64,000 bases of DNA, from contig CM037880.1 of NCBI GenBank assembly GCA_021292165.1, positions 223,726,467-223,790,466 on the forward strand, written 5' to 3'. This DNA is from Shinisaurus crocodilurus. Taxonomy: Eukaryota > Chordata > Lepidosauria > Squamata > Shinisauridae. The position numbers and the translations under genes were made by a program. The notes under the pieces were generated by a model. The model ran no database searches, was not told the origin of the DNA, and saw only the letters and a list, made by a program, of their open reading frames with translations. Of this stretch, positions 53,302 through 63,507 are shown one piece after another (within the stretch, counting starts at the first letter, position 1; every line of letters starts with the position of its first letter).

Positions 53302-53740
53302 CCCAGAATGTTAAAGGGACTGGAAACAAGGCCCTATGAGGAGAGACTGAAAGAACTGGGCATGTTTAGCCTTCAGAAGAGGAGACTGAGGGGAGATATG
53401 ATCGCACTCTTCCAGTATTTGAAGGGATGTCACACAGAGGAGGGCCAGGATCTCTTCTTGATCATCCCAGTTTGCAGGACACGGAATAATGGGCTCAAGT
53501 TACAGGAACCTAGATTCCACCTAAACATCAGGAAAAATTTCCTGACTGTCAGAGCAATAAGACAATGGAACCAACTACCTAGGGAGGTGGTGGGCTCTCC
53601 CACTCTGGAGGCATTCAAGGTGCAGCTGGACAGCCATCTTGTCAGGGATGCTTTGACCTGGATTCCTGCATTGAGCAGGGGGTTGGACTCGATGGCCTTG
53701 TAGGCCCCTTCCAACTCTACTTTTCTATGATTCTATGATA
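53302..53740 (+). mobile_element. CR1 LINE 3' end
   Basis: Encodes [20 protein letters not shown] and [20 protein letters not shown], then GGACTCGATGGCCTTGTAGG and ATTCTATGAT at the end. The 3' terminal repeat is intact, and the copy is 5'-truncated. Confidence 0.93.
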
Positions 53741-54598
53741 TGTCAAGAGAACTCTGGTCCCAGCATGCATTGCTTCCCTATTGCCAGGTAGCTGCACCAG
53801 CCTTTCATGCCTGCCCCCCTCCCCCACCACGTTGCCAAAGCTGGATAGGAAATCTCCAGTCCGCCCTGTTGCAGCTGTTCACCCCCAGTGGCTGGGCCCC
53901 ATTCGGGAGTGTATCCACTTGTGATCATGGCAGCCATTTTGGTTCCAGCAGCAGCGATACATTTTGGGCACCGTCCAGTGGCAACTTCTCCTGCAGTTGA
54001 CCCCACCAAAGTACACAGGAGCCGTGCGAGGGCAGTGTTGAAATGTTTTTGTGCTCTTAAAAACACAACTCCCCCCCCCCAACATACACTTTCCTAGCAC
54101 AAGGGTCTTGCTGGTTTCATCATTCTTAGTATGAACCTACTACAGAGTCGCCGAAATACTAGGCGATGCTCAAAAAAAGGTAAAATAAAAGACCACGGCC
54201 TGCCTGTAGGCTTCCAGTTGCAAAACAAGAGAAGGGAAATGAGGGCTGACAAGGGGGAATTCAGCAGCATTTGGTGGGAGGGGGCCCAAGGGTGGAGCTA
54301 GTGAAAGGAGCCATGGCTCAAGGAAGAGGGGATCCGAGGATTTTATGTTCCCATCATTTTATACCAGCCTTCCCCATCCAGTTAAGGAAGGGTTGTATTG
54401 AAACAGTCTCCCTGAGAGCACTCAGGACAGTATACATCCCCCCCCCCCCCCAGCAATCTGATGAGTAGGCTGGGGCTGAAAGATACTGACCCGGCAAGGC
54501 CGCCCTTTAAAGATTTTTGCTCGGGGGGGGGCAGGTCCCTGGCTGAAGCACACCAGGGAGAAGGGAGATTTACAAAGGATGCAGAATTAGCTCATAAG
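53741..54598. other. Intergenic sequence between KIFC2 and FOXH1
   Basis: No exon or classified repeat seen; poly-C runs near 54070 and 54440. Confidence 0.4.
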
Positions 54599-55046
54599 TT
54601 TATTTTTTTATTTTATTTTTATCTTTCTTGAAAAACAAATCATGCATTGAATGTGCAAAGAGGGGGGAGGCAATAGCTGTGACTCCCCACAGGCAAAAAC
54701 CAGCACTCGGGCAACCAGAGAACAAAACGGTTTGTGCGGAGGAAGGCAGCAGCTCCAAGGGGGCTGTGCCCCCACCTAAAGTGAACGAAAGTGAAAAAAA
54801 ATGCCCCCCACCCCCACCCCATGAGCAACATTTGCATGTGCTCCCCCACCCTTCAAAACCCTGCATGGGAGCCAAAGGGCATTCTTAGCATCCCCTGTGA
54901 AGGCATCCGGGTGTGGTTTGTGCAAATTCACATACAAGACTTGAAAAAAAAAAAAGGCATCCCAGAGGGAGAAGAAAAGCCCGCCCCGCCCCGCCCCATC
55001 CCATCCAGGGGATGCAGGCAGCCCAGTATCCCCCCCCCACGGCCCT
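54599..55046 (-). promoter_or_regulatory. FOXH1: FOXH1 3' UTR with AATAAA
   Basis: On the - strand AATAAA lies at 54604-54599, about 445 bases after the stop, the first such signal downstream. The region has no further forkhead-related coding sequence that I can recognise. Confidence 0.55.
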
Positions 55047-55937
55047 TCAGAAGGGGCAATAATGGTGTGGGAGAGGTTGGTAGGAAGCAGAGCAAAGTGG
55101 GAGGCCCAAGTGGGGGGCACCGGGCTCTGTGCCGGCCTGCGGGGCTCCCTCCATGCCCAAGGGGCGCCCCAGATGTGGGGCAGGGGAGCCTGGCCCCGCT
55201 ACCAGGCTCCAGTAAGTGCCACTCACGTTCTGGCTGGGTGGGGGCACGGGGGCGAGGACGGGCACGAGGGGCACCAGGCGGAGGCCAAAGCTGGCCTGGT
55301 GTGGGGCAGGCAGCTGGCCCCAGGGCACTGGGCCGAAGTGCTGGCGGGCCACGTCCCCTCTGCAGCAAGTGGGCGGCGGCAGGGAAGATGAGCTGGTGCA
55401 GGGGTGGGGGCCCGGCTGGCCGAGGGAAGAGGAGTTGCCCGCTGCGGGGCTGCCACGGCCGCCGGGTGAAGCCTGAAGAGCAGATCCTTTTGGTGTGGAG
55501 CTCGAGGCCACCCTTGGCACATCCCGCAGCAGGGCCTCGATAGTGAAGGAGCTCTCCGCCCGAAGGCTGGGGGTCTCCGGCGGCCCGGCGCTGGCAAGCC
55601 CTTCTTCTGCCACGTGGGGCTCCTGGCCACCAGCCCCGCGCCCTTCTTCTGCCACGTGGGGCTCCTGGCCACCAGCCCCGCGCCCTTCTTCTGCCACGTG
55701 GGGCTCCTGGCCAGCAACCCCGCGCCCTTCTTCTGCCACGTGGGGCTCCTGGCCAGCAGCCATGCAACAACCAGTGAAAGGATGGCCCTCCAGCACGTAG
55801 GGGGAGAGGTCGGGGACGAAGGGCTCTCGGCGAGAGAGGGACGTGTTCTGGAGCTTGAGGGTTTCCCTTGGGACCCGCCTCAGGTCCACGATCCAATAGT
55901 TGCCTTTTCCCCTGGGCCTCCTGGCATCTTTCAGCAC
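55047..55937 (-). CDS. FOXH1: FOXH1 coding exon 3
   Basis: Acceptor CTCTGCTGCAG, then [20 protein letters not shown] (end of the forkhead domain) and [20 protein letters not shown]. The proline-rich C-terminus has [15 protein letters not shown] and YWSLVAG, which line up with human VVMPLAPPP and AYWGVAP, then diverges to the stop after HHYCPF. Confidence 0.92.
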   Translation of the reverse strand: MLKDARRPRGKGNYWIVDLRRVPRETLKLQNTSLSRREPFVPDLSPYVLEGHPFTGCCMAAGQEPHVAEEGRGVAGQEPHVAEEGRGAGGQEPHVAEEGRGAGGQEPHVAEEGLASAGPPETPSLRAESSFTIEALLRDVPRVASSSTPKGSALQASPGGRGSPAAGNSSSLGQPGPHPCTSSSSLPPPTCCRGDVARQHFGPVPWGQLPAPHQASFGLRLVPLVPVLAPVPPPSQNVSGTYWSLVAGPGSPAPHLGRPLGMEGAPQAGTEPGAPHLGLPLCSASYQPLPHHYCPF

Positions 55938-57830
55938 CTGCAGCAGAGGGAAGAAATTGACCGCAAGTGAGGCAGCCTTCCCCAACCTGGCTGTGCTGGC
56001 TGGGGATGATGGGAGTTGCAGACCACCCATCTGGAAGGCACCAGGTTGGGAAAGGGGGGGGGGGCTGCCCTGCAGATGGAAGTCCAGAAGGAAGGGCTCC
56101 TGCCCCCCCCCCGGAGGCCGCGAACTGCACCCCCCCCCCTCTCCTTACCATTACAAAACAGCGGTTGCAGGAAAGGTTGTGGCGGACCGAGTCATTCCAG
56201 CCCCGGTAGTTCTTCTCGAAGAAGGGGAAGTGGCGCCGGATCTCCTGGATGATCTGGAGGAAGAGCAAACGGGGTTCATGTGCCGGCTGCGCACCCAAAA
56301 GCAAGGTGCCGGCGCTGGCCCGGAGTTTGGACCCGGGAAACTTTTGCACAAGCCGCGCGCCCCGCTGCAATAAGAGGGGGGGGCGCGCGCTCACAACGGC
56401 GGAGGGGATGCCTTTGACCTGCCGGCCCTGCGGGCAAATTCACGGGGGGGGGGGTTTAGGATCCATTGAGAGCCGTTCATCCCGATGGCCAAAAGGAGCT
56501 TCCCTATCTAGGGGAAATCTACCTCCAGGCACTTGCAGGCGAGGCGAGCAGCCGGGCTGGGTCCGGCTTTGGGAGGTAGCCGCTCCCGCCCCGCCGACGC
56601 CCACTCGAAGGGGACATTAGCTTAGCTGGCCGGGTGGGCGGGCGATGGGAATTGCATTCCAGCACTTACGCAGGGCCCCGGCTTAAACGAGGCCGGGTTG
56701 GACGCCGCTCCCGGGAGCGGAATCGGGGGAGGCTTCGCGGCTCGCCCCGGTCTCGAGACCCCGCTCCGGCTCCTTCGCGGCAGCCGCGGAAGGGGCCGCG
56801 ACTTCGCCAAAGAGCTCGGCGGGACTTTTAAGCACACGCGCGCAAAACCATCGAGCTTAGTTCGGAAGGCCGCCCCCGCGGGCTCAAGCGGGTTTGGCTC
56901 CCAGGGACGGGCGCACGGGATTGCGTGGGGGGGGGCGCGTCCCGCGGATGGAGTTCCGCGCCCGCGGAGGAAAGGTGTCCGGCGCAGAAATGCGAGGAGC
57001 GGCTTGGGGGACAAGGGCAGCCCCTCCGCCCCCCCCAGGGGCCCCTTTTAAGACGCCCCCCCAACACACGCGCTCCGCGGGGCTGCCTTGGAAGGTGGGA
57101 GGGGGGGGAAAGCGGAGCCCGTAAAAACAAGAGCCAAAAAGTTGCACCCACCCGCGCCCCGGAGCCAGAGGAAGGGCCCGCAGATGGGCTCCAGCCGGAG
57201 GCCAAGCCGAAAACCCACCCCTGGCCAGCTTGAGGGGGGCGTTTTCTCTCTGAGCGCCGGGCAGAGGAGGCAGCCCGGCCGTGGCCAGGGAAAGGCGACG
57301 CCGTCGGGCTAGCGGGAATGCCAGTGTGGCGTAGGGGTGAAAGTGCTGGACTGGGACACCGGAGATCTGGGTTCAAGTCCCCGCTCGGCCATGAAACTCA
57401 CTGGGTGACATTGGGCCAGTCACTGACTCTCACCCTAACCTACCTCACAGGGCTGTTGTGAGGATAAAATGGAAAGGAGGAGGAGGATTCTGTAAGCCGC
57501 CTTGGGTTCCTTGCAGGGAAAAAGGCGGGTTATAAACGTAACCCGCCTTTTTAAATATAAAAAAATAAATGCGGCTCGCCCAGGGGGCGGCTGCAGCGAC
57601 CCCCCTCCCGAAGGGCACCCGCTGCTTACCTGGCTGAGCGTGAGCCTCTTCTCCGGGGAGACCTGGATTACCAAGGCGATCATGGCCAGGTAGGTGTAGG
57701 GCGGCTTGGGGTGGCGTCTGTAGCGCTTGGCGCCCTTCTTCGCGGCGGGGGCGACCAGGGCGCCTCCCTCCGGGCCCGGGGTCGCGGCGGGCTCGGCCCG
57801 GGGCCTCCGTGCTTTTCTGCCGGCCTGCAT
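55047..57830 (-). CDS. FOXH1: Forkhead box protein H1 (whole gene, 3 coding exons)
   Basis: Nuclear winged-helix DNA-binding protein that recruits Smad2/3-Smad4 to Nodal/activin targets. Exons on the - strand: 57830-57630, 56253-56149, 55937-55047; all junctions in phase 0; 398 residues (human 365). The forkhead domain is split over all three: [14 protein letters not shown] in exon 1, [20 protein letters not shown] in exon 2, KGNYWIVDL in exon 3. Next is the family-specific LQNTSLSRR and [11 protein letters not shown] block, as in human LQNTALCRR and LGPYVLHGRPY. Odd features are a 4-copy 14-residue repeat and an apparently missing C-terminal Smad-interaction motif (PPNKS type). An upstream in-frame ATG at 57923 would add 31 residues. 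Confidence 0.94.
55601..55762. repeat. 42-bp coding minisatellite in FOXH1 exon 3
   Basis: Units start at 55601, 55643, 55685 and 55727 (the last is partial). Each begins CTTCTTCTGCCACGTGGGGC and, read on the - strand, encodes a 14-residue repeat with the core [10 protein letters not shown]. The units are nearly identical, so the expansion is recent. It lies just after the [11 protein letters not shown] motif. Confidence 0.95.
55973..56056. mobile_element. hAT-type MITE in FOXH1 intron 2
   Basis: CAGCCTTCCCCAACCTGGCTG to GGCACCAGGTTGGGAAAGG, shortened relative to other copies. It makes up about 40% of the 211-bp intron 55938-56148. Confidence 0.65.
56149..56253 (-). CDS. FOXH1: FOXH1 coding exon 2
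   Basis: 35 codons between CTCTTCCTCCAG and [42 protein letters not shown] is the recognition-helix half of the forkhead domain; human reads [20 protein letters not shown]. Confidence 0.96.
56254..57319 (-). other. FOXH1 intron 1, CpG-rich
   Basis: Between exons 2 and 1, with a CpG-rich stretch at about 56690-57310 (GGCCGCGACTTCGCC, CGCGCGCAAAACC). It may be part of the FOXH1 CpG island; no extra exon recognised. Confidence 0.5.
57320..57541 (+). mobile_element. Sauria SINE in FOXH1 intron 1
   Basis: GCCAGTGTGGCGTAGGGGTG (A box), GGGTTCAAGTCCCC (B box), and AAGCCGCCTTGGGTTCCTTG then GGCGGGTTATAAACGTA. Antisense to FOXH1, 89 bases from the exon 1 donor. Confidence 0.92.
57630..57830 (-). CDS. 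FOXH1: FOXH1 coding exon 1
   Basis: 67 codons ending CAG|GTAAGC. A basic N-terminus leads into [20 protein letters not shown]. The ATG at 57830 gives MQAGRK and best fits the human N-terminal length; the in-frame ATG at 57923 (MTKEPLS) is possible. Confidence 0.93.
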
Positions 57831-58120
57831 GGCGGTGCTCTGGCCGCGAGTAGCTAATGTAATGGGCTTCCTCGAGTGGAGGCGGAATGGCTCGAAGGGG
57901 CAACTTAATGGCTCTTTTGTCATGCTGATGGGGGGGCGGGCAGGCCACTAGCCAAGCGCGCTGATCAAGGGGGCCAGAAGTGGGGGGGACAAGGCGCGCG
58001 GGGTGTTTCTTCGGGAACGATCCAAAGAGGGGCGCACCCGCCCGGACAAGAAAGCCGTGGGGGGGTGGGCTGTGGATTCGACGGCCTGGCGAGGTGTCTC
58101 CTGGGCGGGGTCGCCACGGA
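57831..58120 (-). promoter_or_regulatory. FOXH1: FOXH1 upstream region
   Basis: Contains GGGGGGGCGGGC (GC-box-like) at about 57929-57943 and CpG-rich sequence to about 58120. No TATA box is evident; the transcription start is not resolvable. Confidence 0.35.
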
Positions 58121-58370
58121 TCAGAGCAGACTTACTCCACTGGAGTATTTTAAAGACCCCAGGATCGTTGCGGGATACCCGGTGGCGCTTTTACCACCAG
58201 GGGTTACAAGGCGCAAGCAGCAAACACCTTGTCAGGCTTCAGGCTTGTGTCCCTTTGAGGTGTCAAGAGCAGGCTATTGGAAGGAACAGGGGTCCCTCAA
58301 ATAGAGACCCTCGAACACTTCATAAAAAATTTGCCCAACTGCAGTAGAAACCTGGAATAAGGTCCCCAAA

Positions 58371-58655
58371 ATGTTAAAATGGCCGGAATTGGCTCACCAA
58401 AGCTGGGAAACTATTGCATCAGGGTGTGAACCTGAAGAGGGAATTAAAGGTCCAAGGAAAAAAATCACGAGAAAAAGAAATAGTGGACAAATGAACTGCA
58501 AAGAATCATTTGGTAAGGGACTTCTCTGGGTCGTTCCATGGTCAACTGTCTGTTTAGTAGCCCTTCTTGTATTGCTGGCTTTGTTTTTCCAAAGAAACAA
58601 AGAACTTAAAACTCAGAAACTAACTAGAGGGCCCTGTTACACATGTGCAAAATAG
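58371..58655 (+). CDS. Unassigned 94-codon ORF with one hydrophobic segment
   Basis: Starts MLKWPELAHQSWETIA, has a basic stretch (GPRKKITRKRN), then a hydrophobic segment VVPWSTVCLVALLVLLALFF that would span a membrane, and ends PCYTCAK. Sequence before it (58060-58370) is open in pieces with GLCPFEVSRAGYW. The arrangement, basic cytoplasmic part then one membrane segment, could come from an old retroelement or retroviral reading frame, but I cannot match it to a family. No splice or promoter signals identified. It may simply be chance coding in repeat DNA. Confidence 0.25.
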   Translation: MLKWPELAHQSWETIASGCEPEEGIKGPRKKITRKRNSGQMNCKESFGKGLLWVVPWSTVCLVALLVLLALFFQRNKELKTQKLTRGPCYTCAK

Positions 58656-58977
58656 AATCAAAGCAATCAGTCAGTATGAGAAAGAAAGACAGCCTTGGAT
58701 AAAGTGGAATAAATTCTGGCCATGGATGGAGGAATCTACACCACCAATTACGTGACAGACTGATGGACACTGAAGGACCTCAGATGTAGATTAGGAATTA
58801 TGTCAATGTATGAGTTTAAGTTAGTGTAGATCTTTCTAACTGTACTAGTTAGAAAATCCTGAAATCTGGGTGGCGAATGTGTAACGCGTTTTCGCGGCGG
58901 GTTGTAAAGAATATTGTTTTTAGTAGTATGATTTATTCCTAAAAAAAATCAATTCCTCCCACCCTTGAGAGAAAGAT

Positions 58978-59040
58978 AATTATTTATTATTATTATTATT
59001 ATTACTTATTATATTTATACCCCGCCTTTTTTCCTGCAAG
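58978..59040 (-). mobile_element. Sauria SINE tail fragment with (ATT)n
   Basis: TTATTATATTTATACCCCGC and CTTTTTTCCTGCAAG after an (ATT)n run; the rest of the SINE is missing. Confidence 0.7.
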
Positions 59041-59460
59041 ACTTCAGTCCAGTTCTACCTGGCTTTGCCTTCCCATTTGTTGTGTTAACACAGTTCTGGG
59101 AATTACACAAAAGCCTTGCTAATGTCTGGCTGATGACTGTTGGGAGACCAGGCTCCAAGACCAAGGGGTCAGAAGGAGGTTATGAGAGTCTGTGGTCTCA
59201 CATCCTATTGCTTTCCAGTATTGGGGAGAGGAAATTGTTTCATTGGTTTAAGTCACTCAAAGAAAATTCAATTATTATTCATTGCTTGTATAGTTACCCA
59301 CATTAGGGAGTAATCTGATCACTCTTTTTTACAGATAACCCCCCCCCCCCAACTTGGGAGAGTGTTAAACTTCCAACACAGGTAGAGGCAATGGAGGGGA
59401 AAGAGTTCTACCCCCCCTTGCACTTCCCCAACAGATGGCTGCAGCACAACGGTAACAACA

Positions 59461-59699
59461 GAGCCAGTGTGGCGGCAAGAGTGTTGGACTGGGACTTGGG
59501 AGATCCGGGTTCTAGTCCCCGCTCGGCCATGAAACTCACTGGGTGACTTTAGGCCAGTCACTGCCTCTCAGCCTAACCTACCTCACAGGGTTGTTGTGAG
59601 GATAAAATGGAGAGGAGGAGGATCATGTAAGCCGCCTTGGGATCCTTGCAGGAAAAAAGGCGGGGTATAAATATAATAAATAAATAAACAAATAAAAAT
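59461..59699 (+). mobile_element. Sauria SINE, full length
   Basis: GAGCCAGTGTGGCGGCAAGAG head, GGGTTCTAGTCCCC B box, body, and GGCGGGGTATAAATATAATAAAT tail. Confidence 0.93.
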
Positions 59700-59877
59700 A
59701 GACAAAAAATGGGGGGGATTCATATCATGAAACATGAATATACAGTAATCATTAACATCCCCCTTGATACAGGGAAAAGAAAAAAAGAAAAAAAACACAC
59801 GGGGGAGGGGGGAAGGATTAACATTTCCATTTCAAATATATGCAGTATAAGCAGTCCATATATCTAAATATTGGAGA

Positions 59878-59944
59878 GCTTGTAAACCGCCCAGATTGCT
59901 TCAGCTATTGGGTGGTATAAAAATGTATTAAATAAATAAATAAA
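59878..59944 (+). mobile_element. LINE 3' terminus
   Basis: TTGTAAACCGCCCAGATTGC then TATTGGGTGGTATAAAAATG and (AAAT)n. Confidence 0.7.
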
Positions 59945-60214
59945 CTTCCATATGACTTTGGTACTTGTAGGAGGCTCAAACAGAGCAAGGTTTTCAGGCC
60001 CTTGAGTGATAGGGGGTGGGTGTTTTTCCTTCCCAGCTTGGAGCATAAGGGCACAATCCTAGCAGAAAGCTACACAGCAGGTGCTGGCCAGGCAGACACT
60101 GCCTGGGAATGCTGGGAGTTGTAGGACTTTTTCCGGTCTAAACATGCCTAGGATTGTGCCCGAAGTTTCTTTGCAACTGTAAGGCACTCAGTATTCAATT
60201 TTGCTTCTCCCAGT

Positions 60215-60660
60215 TTATTTATTTAATACATTTTTATACCGCCCAATAGCCGAAGCGCGGTGGTTTACAACAGTTAAAATCATAAAATACAATATAAAAT
60301 TTAAAACCACAGATTAAAAACAAACAGCAGAGCTAGCAGCAGCAGTTACAATAATGGAATTAAAAACAATTACAAGATTAAAATGATTTAAATGCCTGGG
60401 AGAACAGAAAGGTCTTCACCTGGCGCCGGAAAGAATACAAAGTAGGCGCTAGGCAAACATCTTTGGGGAGCTCATTCCATAACTGGGGTGCCACAGCAGG
60501 AAAGGCCCTCCTCCTGGTAGCCACCTGCCTCACTTCCTTTAGCAGGGGCTCTCGGAGAAGGACCGCTGATGCAGATCTGTCCGGGCAGGTACATATGGGA
60601 GGAGACGATCCTTCAGATACCCTGGCCCCAATCCGTTTAGGGCTTTAAATTGGTTATTGC
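60215..60660 (-). mobile_element. LINE 3' region (L2/CR1-type)
   Basis: TTTATTTAATACATTTTTATACC, CGCCCAATAGCCGAAGCGC on the + strand, then AGGTCTTCACCTGGCGCC, GAGCTCATTCCATAACTGGGG, CCTCCTCCTGGTAGCCACC. Matches the block beside the solo LTR at 26960. Confidence 0.75.
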
Positions 60661-60677
60661 TCTTTGGTTTTGGGTTT

Positions 60678-60908
60678 GTTTGTTTATTATATTTATACCC
60701 CGCCTTTTTTCCTGAAAGTAATCCAAGGCGGCTTACATAATCCTCCTCCTCCTCTCCATTTTATCCTCACAACAACCCTGTGAGGTAGGTTAGGCTGAGT
60801 CAGTGACTGGCCCAAAGTCACCCAGTGAGTTTCATGGCCGAGCGGGGACTAGAACCCGGATCTCCCAAGTCCCAGTCCAGCACTCTTGCCACTATGCCAC
60901 GCTGGCTC
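60678..60908 (-). mobile_element. Sauria SINE, full length
   Basis: TATTATATTTATACCCCGC, GAGGTTAGG-type body, ACTATGCCACGCTGGCTC head. Inserted directly beside the LINE region. Confidence 0.92.
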
Positions 60909-61109
60909 ACTGGTTGGGGTATAGTTCCTCTTTGGTCTGGTTTGCATCTGTTAATCCCCACATCACAGGGATGTAGTTTAAAAGCACATGCACATCTTCT
61001 ATTATCACAGATTTTTCCAGAACAAAATCCACATGAGCAGTGACTTAGAACCGGAAGGAAGCCACTACACCCCGGCAAGGGAGAGTGTGGGGATGTGTTC
61101 TAGACTACA

Positions 61110-61360
61110 CAGTAATAGCTTGGATTACAAGTAACTTGGTTTGAGAGCGTTTTGCAAGACAAGCAAATTTTTAAATATTTATTTAATTTTTTTTGACTTG
61201 ATATACAAGTGACGTCTTGCAATACAAGTACTGTAGTACGGCTTAAATTAAAAATCTCTGTACAAATTTTTTTGGGGGGGATTTCATTTTGATATAAGAG
61301 TGTTTTGGATTACAAGCACGTTTCCTGAACGAATTATGCTCTCAATCCAAGGCATGACTG
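61110..61360. mobile_element. Tigger/pogo-like MITE, copy 4
   Basis: CAGTAATAGCTTGGATTACAAG to CAATCCAAGGCATGACTG, followed by TA. The left TA is separated by CA, so one flank has changed. Confidence 0.78.
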
Positions 61361-61362
61361 TA

Positions 61363-62400
61363 ATTGCCCATGCTCTTAGGCTGCACACTTACACAGTTAC
61401 TAGGGAGTAACCCCCATTAAACATAGTGGGATTTACTTCTGAGTAAATCTGGAGGATGTTGCTTTTCTGCTGCTCCTGGTCCCCTGACCAGGTGAGGAGG
61501 CAGATGGAGCCACCGCCAAACATGGCTCCTCATTTTATTTCAAATACTTTATTTTGGTAGTTTCTGGGGTTCTAGAACACTTTAAAAAAAGAGTTCTTGG
61601 GTTCTAACTTCCTGAAATCCTAAAATCTACACCAAACATTGCAATATGAAGTTTCTAGTAACCTCATCATCACAGGACCCTTAAAGTACCAAAATGCATA
61701 GTTGGATACCTTTATTAGGACAAACCAAAAATTCCTGATAGAGGTATTATCCAATGGTAGATTTTGGGTTTTTGTTTTTCATGGACCAGCATGGCTGGCT
61801 TTGTTTTTGGTTGTTTGTTTGTTTTAAATGACCAAAGTTATCAGTTTGATGATCAAAGTTATCAGTTTTGAGCAAAGGGTAAGAAGGGTAACACTTGGAA
61901 TTAAATGACAATGGAATAGAAAGGGCTGTGACAATTCAACCAGTATACAAATGCAAAAGACCTCCAGTGGATAACGAAATCAGGAGAAATGACCAAAGTT
62001 ATCCGTTATCAGTTTTGCATTGGGTGTTATCAGTTTTGCATTGGGTCGTTTGCATTAGGTTTCCTGTGTGTGTCTTCAGGATATCATTGGAGATGCCCCA
62101 AAGCCTGTTCTCTGTGCAAGGAAAGGCCCCTCCCTCTTGCAAGGAAAGGGCTATGAACCTCTCCTCAGAGGAGCCCCCCTCAACATCCTGCAAGTAGACT
62201 CAGGTGGGCAACATGTGGCATTCCAGATGTTTTGGCCCACAACTCCTAGCTAGCATAGTCAACGGTGAGGGAAGATGGGGATTGAATATTTATTTCCTAG
62301 CAAACAGACCTGGCTTTGCACAGGTGGGAATATCCCTCCTGTTGATACAAGCAAAGGCTCCAAGCAAACTTACACAATTGTCAGACCCTTTAGCCCCCCC
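61363..62400. other. Intergenic, no gene seen
   Basis: Contains a short direct repeat GTTATCAGTTTTGCATTGGGT (62007-62047) and the 61700-61760 fragment related to 28300. PPP1R16A, the next gene in mammals, is not seen by the end of the window. Confidence 0.4.
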
Positions 62401-62413
62401 CCCCCCCCCCCCC
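62390..62413 (+). repeat. Poly-C tract
   Basis: About 20 C in a row followed by GG. Confidence 0.9.
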
Positions 62414-63507
62414 GGTTTTCCCCTGAGCAGGGTAGGGCAGCCCCACAGCAGGCATAGAACGCTGTCCCTCTGCCTACTAAATAGACCTTTACTGCTGCTG
62501 CTGCTGCTGCGTAGTTATTCTTATATTGATTTATTTATTATATTTATACCCCGCCTTTATATACTGCTTACCATATTTAAAAATATTTCTAAGTGATTTA
62601 CAAGAAAATTTAAACGCATTAAAATACATTGTGCTATTAATTAGCAATCATTATGTACTTTAATTGAAAAACATTTCTATAGAGCATTCATAAAAACATT
62701 ACAGACAGTCCAGCAAACACTTAAGCCATCAAGGATTGTTACTTTGTTATGCAGATTCCCAATTTGTTATGCAGGCTATTTAGCTTATCTGCTATTTTGC
62801 CCACTTAAGCAAGAAGGGAACAGACAATGTCTATGCGCGTGTGCGTGTGCGCGCGCGCGCTGCCTCTGAACAGCCCCCCACCCCCGTAAGACCCATTGAA
62901 GACATTTGTACTTACTTCCGAGTAACTGTGCTGCACTGATTGCAGTTTGTTTTAACTTAATTCGTTACTTAAATTCTGTAAAATTATTCCAGTTTCAGTG
63001 TTTCTTTAAATCTAAATTGTGTGAATAGAACACAAAAAGTGCTTTAAACTGGGGCCTTTCCACAATAAAAAAACAACAAAGCTGTTCAGCACCCTCAAGG
63101 ATACTCCTTGTGCTTGCCATACCCTTGGCCACGCCCTCTTGATCACACCTTCATGTCGCTTAACCACGCCTCTTACAAATTCACATGTGTCCCTATTTTC
63201 ATCTGTGAAATGTTGGAGGGTATGAGATGGCAATCTGGAGATCCTGGTACAAAGCAGCAAGGCCTCCTCTGATGACCTTGATTGCACAGGTCTCTATTGG
63301 GGAAGACAGGACCATCTTCTATCTGGTAACCTGTGTCCTCACTGTGGGAAGCTGTGTGGATTTAGAATTGGCCTCCAGTCACTTATGGACCCATCGCTAG
63401 AGTCTACACAATCTTCTTTAGAATTTCCTCCTTTTATCCCGGAAGACAATCTTACTCGGTCACGAGTGATCGCCTGATGATGATTGGGGAAGGCAATCTT
63501 CTAGTCC
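62414..63507. other. Intergenic, A/T-rich, no gene seen
   Basis: A (CTG)n run near 62492-62510, a SINE-tail-like TTATATTTATACCCCGCC at about 62539, and a GT/GC alternating run near 62835-62862. No gene recognised. Confidence 0.4.

Noticed and set aside
55601..55762. CRISPR-like repeats
   Set aside because: The four units are contiguous without spacers and are an in-frame coding minisatellite in a vertebrate gene.
54928..56394. 488-codon open frame on the - strand
   Set aside because: It includes FOXH1 exon 2 in frame but reads through splice sites and then follows a wrong frame of exon 3. The spliced model explains the conserved residues.
59461..59540. Possible tRNA genes in the SINE heads
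   Set aside because: A and B boxes are present, but the sequence continues into the Sauria SINE body and does not form a proper acceptor stem or CCA-ready end.
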